Program-made: the position numbers and the translations under genes
Assembly (NCBI RefSeq): GCF_004305975.1
Contig: NZ_BHZI01000012.1
Span: 1-44,153, forward strand
Length of the DNA: 44,153 nt
Direction of reading: 5' to 3'
From: Streptomyces otsuchiensis
GTDB taxonomy: Bacteria; Actinomycetota; Actinomycetes; Streptomycetales; Streptomycetaceae
The notes under the pieces: model-generated
Told to the model about the DNA's origin: nothing
Databases searched by the model: none
Seen by the model: the letters and a program-made list of their open reading frames with translations, nothing else
Shown here: piece after piece, positions 18,201 to 25,549 of the stretch
How the letters are laid out: the number at the start of each line of letters is the position of its first letter
How positions within the stretch are numbered: the stretch's first letter is position 1

Positions 18201-19329
18201 GGTCGAAGAGGGAGCCGCCGTACTCGGGCAGACGCAGGTCCTCGAAGCTCGCGCCCCGGTACAGAGCCTGTGAGGTGGCGAGCATCCGGTGCCAGGTCAG
18301 GAAGGTGGCGTCGAGGGACTGTTCGCCCTCCTCCTTCTCGCGGGCGTCGAGGAGGTCGAGTTCGTCGCTGATGCCGTATCCCATGGCGAAGAGGCGGCTC
18401 TGGGGCAGCAGCCCGCGTTCTTCGGCGAAGAGGAGGAAGACTACGCGCATCATGACGGTGACGGCAGCTTCGTAGACCTCGCTCCTTTCCGCTGGCAGTG
18501 GGTCGGGCTCGCCTCGTCGCTGTGCGTCCAGGGCGCCTTCGGACAGGGCCTGGACGATGAGTTCGACGGCGCGGCGGACCTGGGTGCCGAGCGCTTCGGT
18601 GATTTTTTCGGCGGCGGTGACGGACTCGCCGAAGAGTTCCGTCAGCCGGTCCTGTTGCTTGCCGCCGACCAGGCGGCGGCGCTGGAGGAGTTCGATGAAG
18701 GCGTTGCGGGTCTGGGGTTCTTCGATCCAGGTCTGGGCGTCCACGATGCCGGAGGCGACCATGGTCTGCGGGCGGGCGCTGACGATGGCCCACCAGCGGC
18801 CGTCGGTGACGACGCCGATGGGGACGGTGGAGGCGCGTAGCAGCTCTTCCATGCGGTCGATGGGGCTGGCTGACCAGCCGTCGGTGAGCGGGTCGCGCAG
18901 GGAGTCGACGGGGTCGATGACCAAGACGAGGGCCCCGGTGGTGTCGCCATGGACGAGGGCTCCGCTGGCGCGCTCGGTGACGGTGTAGTCGGGTGAGCGG
19001 ATCTCGGCGGCGGCCGGGGCGGGCACGGTGTAGGAGGAGCCCCAGCGCAGGCCCTGGCGCAGGACGAGGTCGACCCAGGTGTCGCGGGCTTCGCGGTACA
19101 GGTCGAGGGCGGCTTCGTCGTCCGGGTGCTCGTCCCAGTTCTCCCACGCCTTCTCGAAGGCGGGCTTGGCGTCTTTGATGGCGTTGAGTGCCCGGGAGTC
19201 GGGCTGGGGGATGCCCTGGGGGTAGACGCGTTCCAGGGCGGGGACGGCGAGGAAGGGGCCGTCGGCGTCGACGAGTTCGAGCCAGGCGCGGTGCAGTTCG
19301 GCGGCGGTCGGGGGGTAGCGGCGGCTCAT
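15283..19329 (-). CDS. drmMI: DISARM class 1 adenine methyltransferase DrmMI
   Basis: A 1348-aa N6-adenine methyltransferase of the Eco57I/type IIG-like group. The domain order is a long N-terminal helical region (about 1-560), YTPRSLAEEVV near 572, SAM-binding motif I DIACGSGAFLVAA near 618, catalytic NPPF near 877, and a C-terminal target-recognition and coiled region. In class 1 DISARM this enzyme marks the host genome so that the DrmAB machinery spares it. ATG 19329 overlaps the drmD stop by 4 nt (ATGA). Codon use around 15700-16700 is somewhat AT-richer than the rest of the gene, in the part that would hold the specificity region. This suggests exchange of the recognition domain. Confidence 0.9.
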   Translation of the reverse strand: MSRRYPPTAAELHRAWLELVDADGPFLAVPALERVYPQGIPQPDSRALNAIKDAKPAFEKAWENWDEHPDDEAALDLYREARDTWVDLVLRQGLRWGSSYTVPAPAAAEIRSPDYTVTERASGALVHGDTTGALVLVIDPVDSLRDPLTDGWSASPIDRMEELLRASTVPIGVVTDGRWWAIVSARPQTMVASGIVDAQTWIEEPQTRNAFIELLQRRRLVGGKQQDRLTELFGESVTAAEKITEALGTQVRRAVELIVQALSEGALDAQRRGEPDPLPAERSEVYEAAVTVMMRVVFLLFAEERGLLPQSRLFAMGYGISDELDLLDAREKEEGEQSLDATFLTWHRMLATSQALYRGASFEDLRLPEYGGSLFDPARYPFLTTCNSQNTLAITVSDRVMLEVLRAVQIAQLPGEARRISFRDIDVEQIGYIYEGLLGYSCEPAEEITVGLTGSAGSEPEIPLATLEQLRQAKHTETALADAILAWVKQHQPAAKPSSKAALTKALKAGDTLDDTETALRDVTDDPELRDRLRPFIGIIRRDLRNQPLVVEPGGVLLVETPSRASAGAHYTPRSLAEEVVRYALEPLVFSPGPHQTADQDAWRLIEADQILDLRIADIACGSGAFLVAAARYLADRLVEAWQRDDAAYGRSPHDLRVHAIRTVVATCLYGADINGMAVEMCKLSLWLVSLDPKLPFSFVDDKVLHGNSLLGLTDADQLRRLHIDPAAARDQLSLFALNVDDILDQAARLRRQLATEVDDSDPQRSAASKRRQFRRYQELTAQLSDVADGVIATGLRWGGKPGKQLKAAYEDLRIAVEKAYPVGGGEADRVMLDGIKEAGLTPTVTTDYKRWKPLHWILAVPDVMERGGFDAVIGNPPFLGSQKLTGSVGTNIRDWFVNVLADNKKGLADLVAYFFLRAHELLTRHGGLGLIATNTVAQGDTRQIGLDQLASKGFTITRAIQSRSWPAASANLEYAAVWGSRTKINSAVPRIVAETEGDIEVKRVSTLLEPGGRVAGDPTQLAENAGIAFIGCYVLGMGFVLDPDEAAAWIEADPRNADVLFPYINGEDLNSRPDNSPSRWVIDFNDRSERQAQEYALPYQRVFDTVKPERAKKAKAVREAPWWCFLRSRPAMREAIATAGLDEVLVIARVSKTVMPLRVSTRQVFHEKLVVFAKGAFTDLAVLSSSPHQLWSIKYGTTMRIDPTYTPSTIFETFPRLGGNQQLAEIGELLDTDRREIMLRRDLGLTKLYNLVNDPAITDAPDPDVARLRQIHVELDHAVMAAYGWDDVPLEHGFHTYRQMQRWTVSPAARVEILDRLLEENHRRAALQGDVSAPGDNEATEEEEGDE

Positions 19330-22300
19330 GCCTTGACCATTCCGTTCTCCGCGTCTTCGGGGGTGAGGGCGAATACGACCGCGGCGGCGGACACATAGGG
19401 CTTGATGTCGCTGTAGCGCTCCTGGATCGACGCGATCTCGCGCGCCTCCTCGTCGTCCAGGCTGTCCAGGCGCTCGTTCATGTGGTGCAGGTCCCGGCGC
19501 CGCTGCTTCTGCTGGTCGTCGGTGAACAGCAACTCGTCCTCGGCGCGGATGGCTTGCTCCAGGCGGTCACGGGACTCTTGCAGGTTGAGCCGGAAGGCGC
19601 CGAAGATCTCATGGGCGCGCTTGATGTCGGAGTCCCGGCGCTGTGTGAGCGCCTCGGTGACCTTCTCCTGGCGGCTGGCGCTCTTGCGATCCATCGCGGT
19701 CAGCAGGCGTGTGCGCAGCCGGGCACCGTCTTCGTTCCACTGCTCGGCGAGGTGGGCACGGACCTTCTCGTCGGCCGGGAGGAGATCTTCGGAGTCGAGG
19801 GTTGCGTCGAGGACCTGCTCGACTTTGGCCTCGGCAAGGGTCTGGCCGCGTAGCCGGACGCCGGTGAGGAACACCTCCTCGTGCAGCCGCAGCCCGCCGC
19901 GTCCGACCAGGACGAGCCGGGAGACGGCGGCGACACAGGACTCGGGCAGCTCGGGGGCGATGACGGCGGTGACCCGATGGACCGGGGACTCCGTGCTGAA
20001 CAGCGCGGAGCGCAGCGTACGGGTGGCGCGCTGCATCAGGGCGTGCCCGAGGTGGATATGGACGAGGTCGGTACGATGCTGCGCCGCCTGGTCGTCGAAG
20101 GTGACGGGACGTGGCACACCTGGCTCCAGGCGGGTGTCCAGGCCACGGAGCGCCGGCTGCCAGGAGCGGCCGAGGTTTGGGATCTCGAAGACCTGCGCAT
20201 CGGTGCGGTCGTCGCCGATCTCGATGAGCGGGGGTTGAGCGGTGAGGGCAAGCGCGGTGTCCACGACCCGTCGGGCGTTGGCGGGCGTGAGATGCATGGC
20301 GGCCTTGTGCTCGCCATAGTTCTCCGACAGCTGGGTGAGCTGGCGGTTCAGCTCCATCCCGCCGGCCAGCACGCGCGTGATCACTTCGTTGCCGTCGTCC
20401 GGCGCGGTCGGCCGGGCCTTACGCGTCCTACGGGTGGGAGCGAAGTGCTCCTGCACCTCCACGTCGATGACCTGGTTGACCTTGCCGAGATCTTCGGTGG
20501 CCTGCCCGACCTTGGTCGCGATGATCCCCATGAACTTCATGTCCGCTTCGTACGTCGTGGAGCCGGAGACCGGCACGAAGTGGAAGATCTTCGGGTCCTT
20601 CGTCTGCCCGTACCGGTCGATCCGGCCGATGCGCTGTTCCAGGCGGGATGGGTTGAAGGGGATGTCGAAGTTGATGAGGCGATGGCAGTGGGTCTGCAGG
20701 TCGATTCCCTCGCCCGCGGAGTCAGTGGCGAGGAGGACGCGGACCGGGTGCTTGTCCGGGCTCTCGGTGAATCTGGCGCGGATCTTCTCCCGCTCCTCGG
20801 TCGGGGTCGAGCCCTGAATGACCTCCAGCACGTCGTCGTAACCACGCTGCCGCAGGATGCGTTCGATCCATTCGAGGGTGGCCGCGTACTCCGTGAACAC
20901 CACGACCCGCTCGTTGGACCAGTGGGTGCCGTCCGGACGGCAGACCGCGTTGAGGAACTTCAGCAGTTCTTCCAGCCGGGAGTCCGGCTTGTGCTCATAG
21001 CGGCGCCCCCACTCGATGAGCGAGGTGATCTCGCTCCTGGTGGCCGCCACCAGGGGGTCCGAGCCCTTGGAATGACGCAGCGCGGTGAACTCGGGGTGCT
21101 CGGCCGCGCCCTCCTCCTCGTCCGACTGACCGCTGCCCAGCACCTCCGTGTAGTACTCGTCCTCGTCGTCCACCCGAAGCTGCCGGTCGCCGCCGTCCGC
21201 ACCCTCGTAAAGCTCAAGGGTGCGGGCGAACGACCATGGGCTGGACAGGAAACGCTTCTTCAGCAGTATCGCGACGATGTCGCCGCCCGAGCCCTTACCG
21301 TTCGCTCGGGCACTTTCCGCCAGCAGGCGCTCCAGCCGCTCGAACTGCCGCTGCTCCTCCTCAGACGGCGTGAACGGGAGGGTCCCCAGCTTCCGGGCCC
21401 TGAATCCCTTGTCCGGCAGATCGGTCTTCAGCCACCTCACCATCACCTCCTTGAGCGCCTGCTCATCTATGCTCGCGCCGCGCGTGAACCGACGGCCGTC
21501 GATCATCTCCAGGAGGGCGGTGAACGACTCCGAATAGCCGTTGTGCGGCGTGGCGCTCAAGAACAGCCGGTGCTCACATGCCTCCGCGAGCTTCTTCGTC
21601 GCCGTAGTCCGCTTGCTGTCCACCGCGTAGCCGCGCTGCCCCGGTGCCGTCGTCGGGCTGGCCGGCGCCACGTGGTGTGCCTCGTCGACCACCAGCACGT
21701 CGAACGCGTACCGCCTGGCCGTCGCCGAGCTGCGCACATCGGTCAGGACGTCGCGCAGCAGACGCTGCGCGCGCAGCGACGGCAGCCACGCCATGCTCAC
21801 GATTACGCGGGGGAAGAGCCGGAACGGGTTGGCGTTCAGCCCGTGGCTCCGCCGCACCTTGGCCATGAGTTCGCTGTTGACGATGACGAAGTCGAGGCCG
21901 AACTTCTCCCGCATCTCGTCCTGCCACTTCAGCGACAGGCTCGGCGGGCAGACGATCACCACGGACCGCGCACGGTGCCGCAGCAACAGCTCCTGCACGA
22001 CCAGGCCGGCCTCGATGGTCTTGCCGAGGCCGACGTCGTCCGCGAGCAGCAGGTTCGTACGCGACGACTTCAGGGCCCGGCTCAGGGGTACCAGCTGGTA
22101 TGCCTCCACGTTGGCCCCGCTCCGGAAAGGGGCCTGATACTTGTTGGCGTCCGCCGAGGTGACCGCACCCCAGCGGACCGCGTCGACGAAAGCGGCGAGC
22201 GTGTTCGGATCGTCGAACGTCTCGGCCCGCACAGTCTCCGGGAGGCCCTGGTTCGGTGCGACGGTGTGCCCGACCTCCAGCTCCCAGACCACCGTCAGTT

Positions 22301-22556
22301 CCTGCCCGAGCCGGTCCTCGTCCAGCGACTGCAGGCTGACCACATGCGTAAGCCCCGGCACGCCCTCGTCGGCGGGGCTACGGGGAAGGCCCTGCTTCTG
22401 GATGTCGGACACAGCCCAGGTGGAGCCCCGGACCTTGACGACCTGGCCCGGCTCCGGGACAGGAGGAATCGCCACCGTGTTCGGGGTGCTGCTCGCCGGT
22501 CCCTGCGGATGCTCTGTCGCGGTCGCCACCTGGGCAGGCTCCTTCACCAATGCCAT
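19326..22556 (-). CDS. drmD: DISARM class 1 SNF2-like helicase DrmD
   Basis: A 1076-aa SNF2/SF2 helicase and the first gene of the operon. Motif I ADDVGLGKTIEAG is near residue 175, motif Ia CPPSLSLKW near 205, motif II VVDEAHHVAP near 290, motif III LSATPHNG near 335, and motif VI RIGRIDRYGQ near 645. A coiled, Arg/Glu-rich C-terminus of about 350 residues follows. I chose ATG 22556 because the residues after it (PEPGQVVKVRGSTWAV) look like the conserved N-terminus; the frame stays open to 22721 but that extension lacks coding character. The ribosome-binding site is weak. DrmD with DrmMI defines class 1 DISARM. An ISAs1 element lies about 210 bp upstream. Confidence 0.88.
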   Translation of the reverse strand: MALVKEPAQVATATEHPQGPASSTPNTVAIPPVPEPGQVVKVRGSTWAVSDIQKQGLPRSPADEGVPGLTHVVSLQSLDEDRLGQELTVVWELEVGHTVAPNQGLPETVRAETFDDPNTLAAFVDAVRWGAVTSADANKYQAPFRSGANVEAYQLVPLSRALKSSRTNLLLADDVGLGKTIEAGLVVQELLLRHRARSVVIVCPPSLSLKWQDEMREKFGLDFVIVNSELMAKVRRSHGLNANPFRLFPRVIVSMAWLPSLRAQRLLRDVLTDVRSSATARRYAFDVLVVDEAHHVAPASPTTAPGQRGYAVDSKRTTATKKLAEACEHRLFLSATPHNGYSESFTALLEMIDGRRFTRGASIDEQALKEVMVRWLKTDLPDKGFRARKLGTLPFTPSEEEQRQFERLERLLAESARANGKGSGGDIVAILLKKRFLSSPWSFARTLELYEGADGGDRQLRVDDEDEYYTEVLGSGQSDEEEGAAEHPEFTALRHSKGSDPLVAATRSEITSLIEWGRRYEHKPDSRLEELLKFLNAVCRPDGTHWSNERVVVFTEYAATLEWIERILRQRGYDDVLEVIQGSTPTEEREKIRARFTESPDKHPVRVLLATDSAGEGIDLQTHCHRLINFDIPFNPSRLEQRIGRIDRYGQTKDPKIFHFVPVSGSTTYEADMKFMGIIATKVGQATEDLGKVNQVIDVEVQEHFAPTRRTRKARPTAPDDGNEVITRVLAGGMELNRQLTQLSENYGEHKAAMHLTPANARRVVDTALALTAQPPLIEIGDDRTDAQVFEIPNLGRSWQPALRGLDTRLEPGVPRPVTFDDQAAQHRTDLVHIHLGHALMQRATRTLRSALFSTESPVHRVTAVIAPELPESCVAAVSRLVLVGRGGLRLHEEVFLTGVRLRGQTLAEAKVEQVLDATLDSEDLLPADEKVRAHLAEQWNEDGARLRTRLLTAMDRKSASRQEKVTEALTQRRDSDIKRAHEIFGAFRLNLQESRDRLEQAIRAEDELLFTDDQQKQRRRDLHHMNERLDSLDDEEAREIASIQERYSDIKPYVSAAAVVFALTPEDAENGMVKA

Positions 22557-22767
22557 TTCTGCCGGAACGTGACCATCTCGGCACAATGCATTGCGGACTG
22601 GCCGGGAGCGCCACGGAAGGATCAGTATCCCTAACCCGAGCACGGCCCGCTGCAGATCTTGGGCTTGTTGCCCAGGGAATCTTTCTGCGGCCACCGCCGG
22701 GGCGGAGGAGTTCGACATCACGTCGCGCTTCCGGTGGGTGGAGGTGCGTCTTGGCCGTGGCGGTTGC
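22557..22767 (-). promoter_or_regulatory. DISARM operon upstream region
   Basis: About 210 bp between drmD and the ISAs1 left end; it must hold the operon promoter unless transcription enters from the IS. I cannot identify convincing -35/-10 boxes. A GGTTAGGGATACT stretch near 22640 (minus strand) is the most AT-rich candidate. Confidence 0.3.
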
Positions 22768-22837
22768 GGTCAGGGCGGTTGCAAGTTCCGGGGTCGTGCG
22801 GCTGGTCGGGGTGTGACCGGTTGGGGTGCGTAACAGA

Positions 22838-22903
22838 GCAGGCACGGGCTTCGTGATCATTGTGGTGTCTAAGCCCGATGATCACGAGGTGGCCCGTGCC
22901 TGC
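22838..22903 (+). promoter_or_regulatory. Large hairpin over the ISAs1 transposase start
   Basis: GCAGGCACGGGC (22838-22849) plus CGTGATCAT (22852-22860) pair with ATGATCACG (22878-22886) plus GCCCGTGCCTGC (22892-22903), giving 21 bp with one internal bulge and a 17-nt loop. Candidate starts ATG 22878 and GTG 22896 both fall inside the right arm, so read-through transcripts would have the start buried. Confidence 0.65.
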
Positions 22904-24137
22904 CGCTGTATCTTCTCCCATCTCTGCCGTGCTGGTGAAACTGGGACCGCTGGACACCAGCCGGATCGCCGACCTGCGCCCCTACTTCGACTCGGTGCCC
23001 GACCCGCGCGCACGGCGGGGCCGGTGGTACTCGCTGATAGCGATCCTGCTGGTGAGTGCCTGCGCGGTCGTCTCGGGAGCAAGGAGTATCGATGAACTCG
23101 CCGAGTGGGGCCAGCGTGCCTCGAACACACTCCTGACAGTGATCGGGATCCGCCGCCACCTCCTCAGATGGCGGCGCTCTCCGGCGGCGGCCACGATCGG
23201 CCGTGTGCTTGCCGCTGTTGACGGTGACGCCCTGGACCGGGCAGTGGGCGCCTACCTGGCCGACCGGCACCGTGCCGCCACCGAGCCCGCCCAGGCGCCG
23301 TCGCCCTCCGCGTCCGGGCGGCCGAGCGTGATCGCTGTCGACGGCAAAGCACTCAAGGGATCAGCCCGTCTCACCGCGACGCGCCGGCATCTGCTCTCCG
23401 CGGTCACGCACGGCATTGTCGTGACCCTCGCCCAGGTGGAGGTCGGCGCGAAGACGAACGAAACCACACACTTCCAACCGCTCCTGGCGCCGCTGGACCT
23501 GGCCGGCGCCGTTGTCACCTTCGACGCCCTGCACTCGGTCAAGGCGAACATCTCCTGGCTGGTCGAGACCAAGAAGGCCCACTACATCGCCGTGATCAAG
23601 ACCAACCAGCCCACCGCCCACGCTCAACTCGCCGCCCTGCCCTGGCCGTCCATCGCAGTCCAGCACACCACCTCCGGGACGGGGCACGGACGCCGCGAGT
23701 CCCGCTCGATCAAAACCTGCGGGATCGCGGACGAACTCGGCGGCATCGCCTTCCCCCACGCCCGCCTGGCCATCCGCGTCCACCGCCGCCGCAAGCCCAC
23801 CGGCAAGCGCGAGACCCGTGAGAGCGTCTACGCCGTCACCAGCCTCGACGCCCACCAGGCCGGGCCCGCCGACCTGGCCACCGCGATCCGCGGGCACTGG
23901 GGAGTGGAGAACTCCTCGCACCACATCAGGGACGTCACCTTCGCCGAGGACGCCTCCACCGTCCACACCGGGACCGCACCACGGGCCATGGCCGCCCTCC
24001 GCAACCTCGCCATCGGCGTGCTGAAAACCCTCGGAGCCGACAACATCGCCAAGACCACCCGAGCGATCCGCGACGAGCCCCAACGAGCACTCCCCATCCT
24101 GGGCATCACCAACGATCCGGACACCTACGGAACTTGA
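22878..24137 (+). CDS. ISAs1 family transposase
   Basis: A DDE transposase of about 419 aa. The N-terminal DUF4338-like region contains LGPLDTSRIADLRPYFDSVPDPRARRG. The catalytic core has VIAVDGKALKGS (first Asp, near residue 150), VVTFDALHS (second Asp, near 220) and RGHWGVENSSHHIRDVTFAED (Glu, near 340), the diagnostic signature of ISAs1/H-repeat transposases. The frame is complete with no frameshift, so the IS may be active. The exact start is uncertain: TTG 22860, ATG 22878 and GTG 22896 are all possible; GTG 22896 has GAGG at a good distance. Confidence 0.88.
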   Translation: MITRWPVPAAVSSPISAVLVKLGPLDTSRIADLRPYFDSVPDPRARRGRWYSLIAILLVSACAVVSGARSIDELAEWGQRASNTLLTVIGIRRHLLRWRRSPAAATIGRVLAAVDGDALDRAVGAYLADRHRAATEPAQAPSPSASGRPSVIAVDGKALKGSARLTATRRHLLSAVTHGIVVTLAQVEVGAKTNETTHFQPLLAPLDLAGAVVTFDALHSVKANISWLVETKKAHYIAVIKTNQPTAHAQLAALPWPSIAVQHTTSGTGHGRRESRSIKTCGIADELGGIAFPHARLAIRVHRRRKPTGKRETRESVYAVTSLDAHQAGPADLATAIRGHWGVENSSHHIRDVTFAEDASTVHTGTAPRAMAALRNLAIGVLKTLGADNIAKTTRAIRDEPQRALPILGITNDPDTYGT

Positions 24138-24163
24138 TCAAGCCCTGACCTCGTAGCGTGCCG

Positions 24164-24206
24164 AAGGGTGGGTGGGGCGCCGGGGGACGGCGCCCCACCC
24201 ACCCTT
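24164..24206. terminator. Strong bidirectional terminator
   Basis: A perfect 19-bp stem (24164-24182 with 24188-24206; arm AAGGGTGGGTGGGGCGCCG) and a 5-nt loop. It separates the rightward ISAs1 transposase from the leftward methyltransferase gene. Confidence 0.88.
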
Positions 24207-24241
24207 TGTGAGCTCGGGAGCGGGGGACGGGGCGGCCGGTC

Positions 24242-25000
24242 TCACTTCTCAGGCCCAGCGAGGTCGTAGCCGTCTTGGCTTCCCACCTGTTGCGCCGTCT
24301 GCAACAGTCGCTGTTCTGCGACGTCCGCGTAGTGGTCGGACAGCTCGATGCCGACAAAGCGCCTGCCTTCGCGCAGGGCGGCGACTCCGGTAGATCCGGA
24401 GCCGGCGAAGGGGTCGAGTACCGTGCCGCCTTCGGGGCAGACCTGGACGAGCTGCTGCATGACCTCGACGGGCTTCTGGGTGATGTGGACGCGGTCCTTG
24501 CGGGGCTGGGAGGCGCTGAAGTCGCCGGGGAGGTAGAGGTCGCGGGTGTTGTCGAGGGTGCCCTTGACGCCCCACAGGATGTACTCGGTGGACTGCTTGA
24601 AGCCGCCCTTGCGGGGGCGTGAGGCGGGCTTGATCCAGGCGATCTTGCCCTGCCAGGTCCAGCCGGCCATCTGAAGAGCGTCGCTGGTAGTGGGGCACTG
24701 GCGCCAGTCGCTGAACACCAGGGCGACGGCGTGTTCGCGGGCGGCGCGGTAGGACTCGGTGAGGATCTCGGCGAGCCAGGCGCGGTAGGAGCGCTGGTCG
24801 CGGTTCTCGCCGGGGAAGTTGGCCAGGTCGTGGGCGGCGTCGCCGCTGGTGTACTTCGCCCTCGCGGTCCGGGAGGTGCGGTCGGAGCTGGTCCGGCCCC
24901 CGGAGTTGTAGGGCGGATCGGTGATCACGCAGTCGATGCTCTCCTCGGGAAGGGACTTGAGGATCGTGAGCGCATCGCCACGGTGCAGGACATAAGACAA
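24242..25000 (-). CDS. Solitary beta-class DNA methyltransferase
   Basis: A 252-aa site-specific DNA methyltransferase. Catalytic motif IV DPPYNSGG lies at residues 28-35, and the SAM-binding DPFAGSGSTG lies near residue 200 with GIELSDHY after it. This order, with IV before I, defines the beta class of amino methyltransferases (N6-adenine or N4-cytosine); DPPY favours adenine. The start is TTG at 25000, chosen for AAAGGAAG seven bases upstream and because the conserved SYVLHRGDAL follows at once. No restriction endonuclease gene is adjacent. Such orphan enzymes are common on actinomycete conjugative elements, where they may protect entering DNA. A functional link to the nearby DISARM is possible but unproven. 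Confidence 0.85.
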   Translation of the reverse strand: MSYVLHRGDALTILKSLPEESIDCVITDPPYNSGGRTSSDRTSRTARAKYTSGDAAHDLANFPGENRDQRSYRAWLAEILTESYRAAREHAVALVFSDWRQCPTTSDALQMAGWTWQGKIAWIKPASRPRKGGFKQSTEYILWGVKGTLDNTRDLYLPGDFSASQPRKDRVHITQKPVEVMQQLVQVCPEGGTVLDPFAGSGSTGVAALREGRRFVGIELSDHYADVAEQRLLQTAQQVGSQDGYDLAGPEK

Positions 25001-25498
25001 AGCGGTTCTTCCTTTCCGTGAGCTGCCCGCCATGGACGTAGCGAGCCACCGGCAGGACGAGTGCCTCGGGGCGGCGGGTGTGCTGGATGGTAACGGCGCA
25101 TTCCGGCCGCACCAATTTCGTGGATCTTGGTTGGCGGCTCGTTTGGTGCGGCCGGGATCTGCCTCTACAGTCTGGGCGTGTTCGCAGGCCAGGGACTCAA
25201 CCCGGGTTCTGTTGAACGGTGCTGAGACGTGCTTTTCCGTCCACCCGGGAGAGTCGTTGAAGCGTGCCGGAGACCGACTGGCCCGGGAATGCGAGGTGTT
25301 CTTCGTGTGGCGTGTCAGATTAGGAGCGCGGCTTGCTGCCGCGTTTCGATAAGCGGTCCGTTGATGGCGTGTTAGCAGCGCGCGGTATCGGTCCGTACTG
25401 CCCTTGACGGGGTTGCGATTCATTTCGACCGGTGTGGCGCCGGTGACCTTTTCGACGAGAACGCCGGCGCCACACTGCCTACGAGCAAGGAGCTGCTG
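25001..25498. promoter_or_regulatory. Divergent non-coding region with two perfect inverted repeats
   Basis: A 500-bp gap between the divergent methyltransferase and conjugation operon, with no convincing gene. It contains CCGGCCGCACCA inverted at 25103-25114/25144-25155 (12 bp, 29-nt spacer), a short GCGCGGC-TTGCT-GCCGCG hairpin near 25328-25346, and GTGGCGCCGG inverted at 25434-25443/25464-25473 (10 bp, 20-nt loop). It must hold promoters for both directions and could also hold an origin of transfer. Confidence 0.5.
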
Positions 25499-25549
25499 AT
25501 GCGGCATGCCCACATACCGATGTCCGCCCGCTGTGGTGGTCGGCGATGA
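25499..25549 (+). CDS. 16-codon upstream ORF coupled to the conjugation operon
   Basis: ATG 25499 has an excellent ribosome-binding site (AAGGAG six bases upstream) and encodes MRHAHIPMSARCGGRR. Its TGA overlaps the ATG of the next gene (ATGA at 25546-25549). The NlpC/P60 gene itself has no good ribosome-binding site, so its translation probably depends on this small ORF. The peptide itself is not recognised. Confidence 0.5.
   Translation: MRHAHIPMSARCGGRR

Larger units (their letters stand above)
22768..24150 (+). mobile_element. ISAs1-family insertion sequence, complete
   Basis: A single full-length transposase gene sits between 22-bp imperfect terminal inverted repeats, 22768-22789 and 24129-24150. 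Both begin GGTCAGGGC and end CAAGTTCC when read inward, with five central mismatches. No target-site duplication is seen whether the ends are taken at GGT or at CAGGGC, so one flank may have been rearranged after insertion. Confidence 0.8.

Noticed and set aside
15283-18273. Long plus-strand frames opposite drmMI (for example 16552-18273)
   Set aside because: No motif or start signal; the minus strand encodes the methyltransferase motifs here.
19881-22634. A 917-codon open frame on the plus strand opposite drmD
   Set aside because: It is an antisense frame kept open by high GC; the product is low-complexity Arg/Gly/Val-rich with no family signature, while the opposite strand has all helicase motifs.
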